The position numbers and the translations under genes are program-made. The notes below the pieces were generated by a model that was given only the letters and a program-made list of their open reading frames with translations, did not search any database and was not told the origin of the DNA. From Ruminococcus flavefaciens (GTDB taxonomy: Bacteria; Bacillota; Clostridia; Oscillospirales; Ruminococcaceae), in NCBI GenBank assembly GCA_004554385.1, contig SFMO01000109.1, positions 1 to 10,237 on the forward strand: a stretch of 10,237 nt of DNA, written 5' to 3'. Positions within the stretch are counted from its first letter, which is position 1. The number at the start of each line of letters is the position of its first letter. This document shows, piece after piece, positions 1 to 5,327 of the stretch.

Positions 1-559
1 CCTCCAGTTTAACTTCTGCCTGTTGCTCCTTGTCGAAACGGTTGAACGCTTCAAGCATATACTCCGCATAGCCGATATTCTGCAAAGCGTACACGAAACG
101 CCTGTCCAGCCGTGCGGAGCTAAGGCGATCCTCATCGGGAGAAGTCGGCGCATAGCGCATTTTGTACTTGTCCAACAGAGTGAAGTATCTCAGCAGCACA
201 TCATACATATGCTCAATCCTCGCTTTCTCAGCTTTCCGCTCGGCGATCGCCCTGCGCCGTCTGTTGACTTTCTCCATATCCGGTGGCTTGTCCACGTCCA
301 GACCGAGGGCAAAATCGCTGTTGAGCTGCTTCACGGCTTCAATGGCTGACACGCTGAAAAGCTCCTGCACCAGCTTGATCACATCACCGTGCGCCTGACA
401 GCCGAAACAATAATAGTGGTCGGCATACAGCTTGCAGGACGGGTGACGTTCCCGATGGAACGGACAGAGCGCCATGTTCCCCCTACTTACCTCGACACCG
501 TAGCTTCGTGCGGCGGTGGGAACGTCCACAAGGGATTTTACTTCATCGAAAATTGTCAT
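1..559 (-). CDS. CHC2 zinc-finger primase-like protein, N-terminal part
   Basis: The visible 186 residues start MTIFDEVKSLVDVPTAARSY and carry a CHC2-type zinc ribbon with ligands C32-x2-H35 (CPFH) and C51-x2-C54 (CFGC), followed by the QAHGDVI stretch typical of DnaG-type primase zinc domains. This domain binds template DNA when primers are made. A basic, Arg/Lys-rich helical segment follows (about residues 95-125). The frame stays open to the window edge, so the C-terminus is missing and no Toprim domain can be seen. In clostridial conjugative elements such CHC2 proteins may be full primases, or short zinc-finger proteins followed by a separate helicase/primase gene; this window cannot tell which. 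The ATG at 557-559 has a GGAGG site (567-571) seven bases upstream. No clear promoter for it is visible in the 80-base divergent gap. G+C is about 53% in the line I counted, like the relaxase region and unlike the neighbour at 640-2574. Confidence 0.85.
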   Translation of the reverse strand, partial: MTIFDEVKSLVDVPTAARSYGVEVSRGNMALCPFHRERHPSCKLYADHYYCFGCQAHGDVIKLVQELFSVSAIEAVKQLNSDFALGLDVDKPPDMEKVNRRRRAIAERKAEKARIEHMYDVLLRYFTLLDKYKMRYAPTSPDEDRLSSARLDRRFVYALQNIGYAEYMLEAFNRFDKEQQAEVKLE

Positions 560-577
560 TTAGTGACCTCCTGACAC

Positions 578-606
578 TTGATTTTGATATAGCTTTGTGA
601 TATAAT
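578..606 (+). promoter_or_regulatory. sigma-70/SigA-type promoter for the STAND ATPase gene
   Basis: TTGATT (578-583), a 17-base spacer, then a perfect TATAAT (601-606). It lies about 34 bases upstream of the ATG at 640, with a GAAAGGAG ribosome site at 625-632. Two GATATA copies (586-591 and 599-604), 13 bases apart, lie between and over the hexamers and could be an operator, but this is weak. The -35 box is only about 20 bases from the divergent primase start. Confidence 0.75.
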
Positions 607-639
607 AGATACTGGAAAAATGTTGAAAGGAGCTGCCGT

Positions 640-2574
640 ATGAACTGTGATATTAAAACTGTGATCGATATTCTGTATAAACAGCTCGTATCATCGTCTG
701 TCAACACCTATCAGGCATTGGTAGATATGCTGTTCAAATCCTATTTTAACGATCCGACCAGTCCGGAATATGACCGTTCAGAATCATCAAAGCTGAATAA
801 AGGCACTCGCACATTATCCTCTAATATCACGGATTTTTATGTGCGCAAGGATAAGTCCGTACTGCTCGGTGATATTAAAGGTATGCTGAAATATATCCTT
901 GACAAGCCGCAACTCCACGTTTCATTCTTTGACCTTATCATCAATGATCCGCTTATATCCAAGCCCTATAAAAAGCAGTTTGCTTTGAATAATTCCCGTG
1001 AATACTCCGATGATGAGCATCTTGCGGAAGTGTTCTATACTGCCGTGACCATTGCCGCATACCGTCCGTACTATAAAGATGGGAAAGGTTACTATGCTGA
1101 CTATTACTATGAGCAGAATGATGATACAAGCGGTCTGTTTTCCAAAGCTAAACCTAAAGCTCCGCCAAAATATTTCACCGGACGTGAAAAGGAGCTTGAC
1201 GAGCTGCACACGTTGGTTCAGAACGAAGGTAAAGTGTTTCTGACAGGTGTTGCAGGTGTCGGCAAAAGTGAGCTTGTCCGCACTTATGCGCAACAGTATG
1301 CTTCAGAATATGCCCATATCGGATATTATAATTACAATGAATATCGTAACGGTATAGCAGAGATGATTGCGAATGTTCTGCCGAATATGGCATTTATCCG
1401 CAGTGACATTGAAGCTCTCTATGAAGAAAACCTTGAACTGCTTTCGGCATTTGGCAAAAATCTTCTGCTCATCATCGACAATTATAATGTTCCTGCCGAC
1501 CGTGACTCAAAACTGCCTGACCTTCTTGTATTGGAATGTGATGTTATTTTCATTTCCTATTCTCACTATGACGATGATTTTACTGTATATGACCTGACAG
1601 AGTTCAGGACATTCCGTGAATCATATGATCTGATAAAGCAGTTTTACCCGTTTGATGAGAATGATCCTGATGTAAAATTCAAAATGCACCGTCTTGCGTT
1701 GATAACAGATAAATATCCGTTTTCATTGGAGTTGTGCGCCCGTTCCATGAAAAGAGGAACGGACACGCCCGATACCTGTGCAGATGCCCTTGTAGGAGGA
1801 ATCAAGAATATGAAAGCAAGAATCCCAGCTAATAAAGACCGTAAGCCTAAGACCGACACGCACTATCGCCACATTGAGAGCCTGTTCAGAAAGGCAGACC
1901 TCACTGTTACCGATAAATATGTTCTGTCATATATGCGTTTCATGCCTGAATCGGGTGTTCCTAAAATGCTGTTTCAGAAATTGACAAGGCTTATTGATTT
2001 CACAGAGATAGACAAGCTGATCGACCTCGGCTTTATCCATGATAACTCTGACGGCACAATTTCTATGTCCTCTATTGTACGCAAGCTCGTTGAAGCCGAT
2101 TATGATATCGACCCCGAAGAAATGCTTGCGTTCGGCGAGACACTGTTTGCAATGGGTACAAACGATGCTCCCAAAGATTTGCTTGCAGAGATTGCAAACA
2201 ACATTTCATCATTACAATATCTCCTTATGATTGAAAGTGATGTTTTGGTTGCCTATCATCTGTTGTTCCAGTTTTACTATAAGATCGAAAGCAATTTCAA
2301 CACAGATATGGCACTGACTTGTATGGCTTTGCATTATAATAAGAATATTTTTAAGCACCGTCTGCTGTATCTGGCTGATAAAGCTCAATTCTTTGATCGA
2401 ATTAAAGACAGTGAAAACTTTGATCTTATCAAGCAGACTCTTGAAAATACCGAGACCAATCCCCGCTGGCACGCCCACGAGGACGGCAAAGAACCGCCCA
2501 GTGAGCCGCTTGTCAGATCATTCATAGTTTCGGAGGAAGATGATGCTGAGATTTTCGGATTGAATGACGAATGA
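640..2574 (+). CDS. STAND/NB-ARC-type ATPase, candidate cargo or defence protein
   Basis: 644-residue soluble protein. Residues 1-165 form a mostly helical N-terminal domain of unknown role; its segment SSKLNKGTRTLSSNITDFY weakly recalls small helix-turn-helix folds. The nucleotide-binding core starts at YFTGREKEL (178-186, the usual pre-P-loop 'F-x-GRE' entry). It has a Walker A GVAGVGKS (203-210), a Walker B LLLIID (275-280) and a YPFSLEL segment (359-365) at the place of the NB-ARC GLPLA motif. Residues about 415-490 resemble the winged-helix part of STAND proteins; M476-S-S replaces the usual MHD-type motif. Residues about 490-644 are helical, without clear TPR, ankyrin or WD repeats, and end in an acidic tail. 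STAND proteins are signal-activated switches, often in immunity or regulation. No toxin, nuclease or TM effector domain is recognisable. It is the only rightward gene, has its own promoter, and is AT-richer than both neighbours, which suggests an inserted accessory gene. The defence role is inference. Confidence 0.8.
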   Translation: MNCDIKTVIDILYKQLVSSSVNTYQALVDMLFKSYFNDPTSPEYDRSESSKLNKGTRTLSSNITDFYVRKDKSVLLGDIKGMLKYILDKPQLHVSFFDLIINDPLISKPYKKQFALNNSREYSDDEHLAEVFYTAVTIAAYRPYYKDGKGYYADYYYEQNDDTSGLFSKAKPKAPPKYFTGREKELDELHTLVQNEGKVFLTGVAGVGKSELVRTYAQQYASEYAHIGYYNYNEYRNGIAEMIANVLPNMAFIRSDIEALYEENLELLSAFGKNLLLIIDNYNVPADRDSKLPDLLVLECDVIFISYSHYDDDFTVYDLTEFRTFRESYDLIKQFYPFDENDPDVKFKMHRLALITDKYPFSLELCARSMKRGTDTPDTCADALVGGIKNMKARIPANKDRKPKTDTHYRHIESLFRKADLTVTDKYVLSYMRFMPESGVPKMLFQKLTRLIDFTEIDKLIDLGFIHDNSDGTISMSSIVRKLVEADYDIDPEEMLAFGETLFAMGTNDAPKDLLAEIANNISSLQYLLMIESDVLVAYHLLFQFYYKIESNFNTDMALTCMALHYNKNIFKHRLLYLADKAQFFDRIKDSENFDLIKQTLENTETNPRWHAHEDGKEPPSEPLVRSFIVSEEDDAEIFGLNDE

Positions 2575-3327
2575 TCAGATAAAATCGAATAGTCTCAGCA
2601 GCACATCTATCACCACCGCAACAGGAGCAGCGTAGTAAAGAAGATCGCCTATCGTTCTGACAGTGCAGAAACGTTTTACTGACTTGCTGATTTGCTCGGA
2701 AGCATTTTTCGCCGCTGCCGTTGCCGATCTCACGCCGGTGGTGCAGGCGGTAATATCCTTCTCCATCTGATCGCTGTTTGCCTGCACATACTGCATCAAC
2801 TCGTTGATAGCTTCCTTCTCCTGCGCCTTGACCTGATGATAGATGTTGTAAACGCTGTCAGCGACCTCTGTCCTGACGCTTTTTGCGTACTGCTCTTGCA
2901 GGCTCAGGTTCTGCATCTGATGTTCGGCTGACTTTTGTATTTCGGCGCTTATAGCTGTCGAATAGTTCTTCAAAAGTTGGCACATTTTTAGCGTTGCCGT
3001 CACCAGAAGAAGGACCCTCTCGTCCCTCTGAGCATCCACCGAGGATACTCCGATCTCCTCCGCCATTTCCCGAACTCTCGTTTCGATAGCGTCCAGTTCC
3101 GGCAAAGGTGCCGTCTGTTTCTTGGTTTCCATTGGTCTTGCCCCCTGTCTCTGTGCTTTGAGCGAGCGTTCGTACTCCCTGTGGATACGCTCCGCTTCTT
3201 TTATCATCTGTTCCCGTGTGAAGTACGCCGTTTGCTGTTTGGGTTCTGTCTGCGGTTTGGGTGGTGTCGGCGGTGAGGGGTTCGGCTCTGTCGGCTTCTT
3301 GTCCTCGCTGAATCTTGGTAAGCTCAT
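2575..3327 (-). CDS. coiled-coil protein with C-terminal membrane anchor, possible MobB-like mobilisation accessory
   Basis: 250 residues. The N-terminus has a Pro-rich stretch (about residues 12-30), followed by a long charged helical or coiled-coil region (about 35-220). A hydrophobic segment at the very C-terminus (LLYYAAPVAVVIDVLLRLFDFI split as 229-240 and 241-250) would be a tail anchor, leaving the body in the cytoplasm. The start at 3325-3327 is supported by AAAGGA at 3335-3340, seven bases upstream. Its first 470 bases lie inside the relaxase gene in a different frame. In RSF1010/R1162 the membrane-associated MobB is likewise read from within mobA in another frame, so a relaxosome-to-channel adaptor role is plausible. 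I see no sequence motif that proves it. The stop codon directly abuts the stop of the convergent STAND gene. Confidence 0.75.
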   Translation of the reverse strand: MSLPRFSEDKKPTEPNPSPPTPPKPQTEPKQQTAYFTREQMIKEAERIHREYERSLKAQRQGARPMETKKQTAPLPELDAIETRVREMAEEIGVSSVDAQRDERVLLLVTATLKMCQLLKNYSTAISAEIQKSAEHQMQNLSLQEQYAKSVRTEVADSVYNIYHQVKAQEKEAINELMQYVQANSDQMEKDITACTTGVRSATAAAKNASEQISKSVKRFCTVRTIGDLLYYAAPVAVVIDVLLRLFDFI

Positions 3328-4144
3328 ATTTGATTCCTTTCACTGTGTATTTATCACCCAGCTTACTGCCTCTGACCGAGACAAGTTTACCGCTTTTATC
3401 GGTATAATTCGGGTGACGGTAGGATATGGTGTTGCCCTTGACACGGCACTCCACATGATAATGCTTCATCAGGGCATTGACCACATCTTCTAAAGTCTTG
3501 TTGTTCGGATCGGCACACTCGATCTGTATGACTTCCCGAAGCTCGTCTTTGAAGGTCTCTTTACCTTTAGCTTTCATCTGCTTTTCGGCAAATGTCTCCT
3601 TGTCACGGTCGGGATTATCATTATAATAATCCTTTCGGACAGAGTTGGTAAGACCTCGCTTCATGCACTGCTCTCCGAAAAATTCGCACATGGTCTGCAA
3701 ATCTTTCTGACTGCGGCGATATGCCTTGCCTGTCTCGATATGGCAGTTGCCCACAAGGAAATGGACGTGCTTGTGCGGTTTGTCGGTATGGACTGCGAAC
3801 ATGACCTGATAGCCGTCAAAAAACTTCTCGGCGAACTCCTTTGCGATGTTGAACACTTCTTCATAGGTCAGCTTGTCATTATCATCGGGAGAGAACGACA
3901 GCGACATCTTGAACGCAAGGTTCGTCCGCTTGTTATCACGCTTGCCGAACAGCTTTCGTGTGGTGAGAATATCGCAGGAGTAAATGTTACGGTCACAGTT
4001 CATCTCCCAGCACAAATGCGGAGCAGTTTTTATGACACCTGCCTGCTGCTGTTCGGGCAGCTCGCCCAGCATATACCGTGAAGCACGGTCAAGCTGTATC
4101 TGCGATTTGCAGGGCTTGTAATCTACGTTGACATTTCCGTACAT
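2858..4144 (-). CDS. MOBP-type relaxase (mobilisation nuclease)
   Basis: 428 residues. The relaxase would cut one strand at oriT, stay covalently bound to the 5' end and pilot it into the recipient. The likely catalytic tyrosine is Y24 in the motif-I segment RASRYMLGE. The metal-binding motif III is H119-T-D121-K-P-H124-K-H126-V-H128, the classic H-x-D-x2-H-x-H-x-H pattern of the family. The nuclease domain spans about residues 1-270. From about residue 275 the chain becomes low-complexity (Thr, Gly, Ser, Asn, Gln rich), then ends in a basic tail with FEELFDSYKRR near residue 390. That tail is exactly the part overlapping the 250-residue ORF, so it is either a disordered dual-coded extension or partly a by-product of the second frame. 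The start ATG shares one base with the mobC stop (TAATG), with AAAGGCG upstream, so translation is probably coupled to mobC. Confidence 0.9.
   Translation of the reverse strand: MYGNVNVDYKPCKSQIQLDRASRYMLGELPEQQQAGVIKTAPHLCWEMNCDRNIYSCDILTTRKLFGKRDNKRTNLAFKMSLSFSPDDNDKLTYEEVFNIAKEFAEKFFDGYQVMFAVHTDKPHKHVHFLVGNCHIETGKAYRRSQKDLQTMCEFFGEQCMKRGLTNSVRKDYYNDNPDRDKETFAEKQMKAKGKETFKDELREVIQIECADPNNKTLEDVVNALMKHYHVECRVKGNTISYRHPNYTDKSGKLVSVRGSKLGDKYTVKGIKYELTKIQRGQEADRAEPLTADTTQTADRTQTANGVLHTGTDDKRSGAYPQGVRTLAQSTETGGKTNGNQETDGTFAGTGRYRNESSGNGGGDRSILGGCSEGREGPSSGDGNAKNVPTFEELFDSYKRRNTKVSRTSDAEPEPARAVRKKRQDRGR
3335..3340 (-). promoter_or_regulatory. ribosome binding site inside the relaxase gene
   Basis: AAAGGA on the minus strand, seven bases before the ATG at 3327. 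It lies within the relaxase reading frame and fixes the start of the overlapping 250-residue protein, supporting a true second frame rather than a chance ORF. Confidence 0.6.
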
Positions 4145-4497
4145 TACTTAACGCCTTTAATGCTGAACTTCGGGTTATCCAGAAATGCAAGTATCCGCTT
4201 CATGACGGCTTCATTGGTAATTCGGATAGCCCCGATCTCGGCTCTCACCTTGCTGTCCTGTCCGATGTTGGAGTAGTAGGCAAGCTGATTGAGGTTCGTG
4301 CCGATCTTGCGAATCTCGTGGATAAGCGGTGCAATGTCATCTGCCACGCTGTAGATCCTGACCTCGCTGTCTCTGATTGCCTGCATCAGATAGTCGGTCT
4401 TGCTCAGACCACTTGCTTCATGCTTGGTGTTCCATAGCTGAAGCTCCTCGTCAGTCAGTTTCAGGCTGATCGAGTGATAGCGCCTGCGATTTGGCAT
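4144..4497 (-). CDS. mobC: MobC relaxosome accessory protein
   Basis: 117 residues, the usual size for MobC. The basic N-terminus (MPNRRRYHSISLKLTDEEL) and following helices (to about residue 45) fit a ribbon-helix-helix DNA-binding fold. The hallmark MobC segment IGTNLNQLAYY is at 65-75. MobC proteins bind near nic, help melt oriT and assist the relaxase. The ATG at 4495-4497 has AAAGGAG six bases upstream (4504-4510). It is the first recognised gene after the hairpin-rich region and overlaps the relaxase start by one base, forming a two- or three-gene mobilisation operon. Confidence 0.9.
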   Translation of the reverse strand: MPNRRRYHSISLKLTDEELQLWNTKHEASGLSKTDYLMQAIRDSEVRIYSVADDIAPLIHEIRKIGTNLNQLAYYSNIGQDSKVRAEIGAIRITNEAVMKRILAFLDNPKFSIKGVK

Positions 4498-4534
4498 AAT
4501 CGCTCCTTTCTGCCGCTGTGCGGCTCTTGGGGAA

Positions 4535-4570
4535 GGTCTCGGAGGGGGAAAGCCTCTGAGCAGGGAGACC
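4535..4570. repeat. inverted repeat GGTCTC/GAGACC
   Basis: Perfect 6-bp arms at 4535-4540 and 4565-4570, separated by 24 bases that contain a further GAGG/CCTC pair. The right arm shares three bases with the hairpin at 4568-4589, so the two structures exclude each other. Confidence 0.4.
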
Positions 4571-4589
4571 GATGTGTCACTACATCGGT
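4568..4589. repeat. hairpin ACCGATGT/ACATCGGT in candidate oriT
   Basis: Perfect 8-bp arms (4568-4575 and 4582-4589) with a 6-base loop. No T-tract follows on either strand, so it is unlikely to be a terminator. It fits a relaxase or MobC recognition hairpin beside nic. Confidence 0.6.
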
Positions 4590-4590
4590 G

Positions 4591-4764
4591 CTACCTGCCC
4601 GGCGCAACCAGACGGGTCACGGTCTTGTTGTTACAAGACATCACGGCGATAAGCCGTTTTTCATAAGCAATTCGCTCCGCCGATTGCGTTCGAGTCTGCA
4701 AATTCATCTGTGATATTTGCAGGCTTTCTTTTTTCGCATAAAACACTATCAGGTGTTTTTGCAT
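4591..4764 (-). CDS. possible 57-residue leader ORF inside candidate oriT
   Basis: An open frame from ATG (4762-4764) to TAG (4591-4593) encodes 57 residues, beginning MQKHLIVFYAKKESLQISQM and ending KTVTRLVAPGR. A GGAGAG at 4769-4774 gives a well-spaced ribosome site (GGAG six bases from ATG). The product is basic, with no signal peptide or membrane segment, and I do not recognise a family. It lies 92 bases after the parR-like gene and 93 bases before mobC, in the same direction, but also covers four of the hairpins. It could be a real small protein, a translated leader controlling mobC, or a chance frame through oriT. The strong ribosome site is the main argument for it. Confidence 0.4.
   Translation of the reverse strand: MQKHLIVFYAKKESLQISQMNLQTRTQSAERIAYEKRLIAVMSCNNKTVTRLVAPGR
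4622..4639. repeat. hairpin GTCTTGT/ACAAGAC in candidate oriT
   Basis: Perfect 7-bp arms (4622-4628 and 4633-4639) around the loop TGTT. A TCACGG copy lies on each side. It has no T-tract and is probably an oriT recognition structure. Confidence 0.6.
4643..4661 (+). repeat. short hairpin followed by T5
   Basis: ACGGC (4643-4647) and GCCGT (4653-4657) with a 5-base loop, then T to 4661. It resembles a minimal rho-independent terminator read rightward, but the 5-bp stem is weak and no rightward gene precedes it. Confidence 0.35.
4693..4734 (+). terminator. rho-independent terminator-like hairpin facing rightward
   Basis: CTGCAAAT (4696-4703) pairs with ATTTGCAG (4715-4722), extended outward by three pairs (one G-U) to 4693-4725. 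It has an 11-base loop and is followed by a T-rich run (4725-4734, one C). It points rightward although all recognised genes nearby run leftward, so it may stop antisense transcription across oriT or simply be an oriT secondary structure. Confidence 0.45.
4736..4762. repeat. A/T-flanked hairpin AAAACAC/GTGTTTT
   Basis: Seven perfect pairs (4740-4746 with 4753-4759) extend, past a bulged T at 4739, to GCA/TGC (4736-4738 and 4760-4762). The A-run and T-run give it a terminator-like look on both strands, so it may be a weak terminator after the parR-like gene. It also holds the start of the small ORF. Confidence 0.4.
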
Positions 4765-4817
4765 TAAACTCTCCGACTTTCCCCTGTCTATTGGTTTGTT
4801 GCTGTTGTTGTAACACT

Positions 4818-4835
4818 CCGCTATATGTACAGCGG
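4818..4835. repeat. hairpin CCGCT/AGCGG downstream of parR-like gene
   Basis: Perfect 5-bp arms (4818-4822 and 4831-4835) with an 8-base loop, 21 bases beyond the parR-like stop. No T-tract follows on either strand. Confidence 0.3.
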
Positions 4836-4855
4836 TAAAGCTGTTTTAAGCAGTA

Positions 4856-5326
4856 TCAACCGCCGATAAAATCGAAATCAATACCCGAATAATCGTCCTC
4901 GTCAGAGGTTTTCAAGCCCTCCGTGGCGCTCGTAGGCGCGAGCTTGCTTGTGCGGTCGTCCTCGGCATATCCTCTGCCGTCCATTGTCCCCATGGGAACA
5001 GCTCGAATCTCATTGAACTGTACAGGGTAACTGCTGTTCAGACTCAGCATCAGGCTTGCGAGGAACTTTGGCATTTCGGCAATAAAAGCCTTGCCCACCT
5101 CCGAAACGATCTGCTCCACGAAACGCTCCTCACGCTGACGGGTCTCGAAATAGGGATCGTCAGCAAGTCTCCCCATACGGTCAAAGTAGTCATTGACCGC
5201 TGTGATTGCCGCCACATTCGTGGACTTGATCTTGTCCTTGTCGTAGTTGTGGAGATAGTCCCAGGCTTTGGCGTGTTCGGGGTTGTCCATATTGAAGCGA
5301 AAACAGGTAGTCAGAACCTTGCCCAT
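4856..5326 (-). CDS. parR: ParR-like partition adaptor
   Basis: 156 residues from the ATG at 5324-5326, chosen because GGAGGG (5335-5340) sits eight bases upstream and the parM stop (5328-5330) is one base away. A longer frame from 5389 would overlap parM by 62 bases and begin with a residue string unlike the family. The N-terminus MGKVLTTCFRFNMDNPEHAK and the helices to about residue 50 fit the beta-strand plus helices of a ribbon-helix-helix DNA-binding domain as in ParR. The middle is helical. The C-terminus is disordered and acidic, ending DEDDYSGIDFDFIGG; in ParR families the C-terminal tail contacts the ParM filament end. Identity rests on position directly after parM plus this architecture, not on a strict motif. 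It could instead be another accessory protein of the ParM operon. Confidence 0.6.
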   Translation of the reverse strand: MGKVLTTCFRFNMDNPEHAKAWDYLHNYDKDKIKSTNVAAITAVNDYFDRMGRLADDPYFETRQREERFVEQIVSEVGKAFIAEMPKFLASLMLSLNSSYPVQFNEIRAVPMGTMDGRGYAEDDRTSKLAPTSATEGLKTSDEDDYSGIDFDFIGG

Positions 5327-5327
5327 G

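Larger units (their letters stand above)
4498..4855. other. candidate oriT region between parR-like gene and mobC
   Basis: A 358-base stretch with no recognised gene family, directly upstream of mobC and the relaxase, the standard oriT position. I find at least six inverted repeats: 4535-4570 (6-bp arms), 4568-4589 (8 bp), 4622-4639 (7 bp), 4643-4657 (5 bp), 4693-4725 (8 to 11 bp), 4736-4762 (10 bp with one bulge) and 4818-4835 (5 bp), plus a GCCGC/GCGGC hairpin at 4512-4524. TCACGG occurs twice (4617-4622 and 4641-4646), flanking the 4622-4639 hairpin. I cannot identify the nic site from a known consensus; the unpaired stretch 4590-4620, between the 8-bp and 7-bp hairpins, is my best guess. 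The region also overlaps a possible small ORF (4591-4764). Confidence 0.55.

Noticed and set aside
23..574. Three rightward frames of 61-108 codons at the left edge
   Set aside because: They are antisense to the primase frame, whose CHC2 zinc ligands and ribosome site make the minus strand the coding one.
3740..4081. 113-codon rightward frame opposite the relaxase
   Set aside because: It is antisense to the relaxase catalytic histidine region; no independent support.
4474..4713. 79-codon rightward open frame over the oriT region and mobC start
   Set aside because: No ribosome site or recognisable sequence. Its end runs into the hairpin at 4693-4725; it is probably chance.
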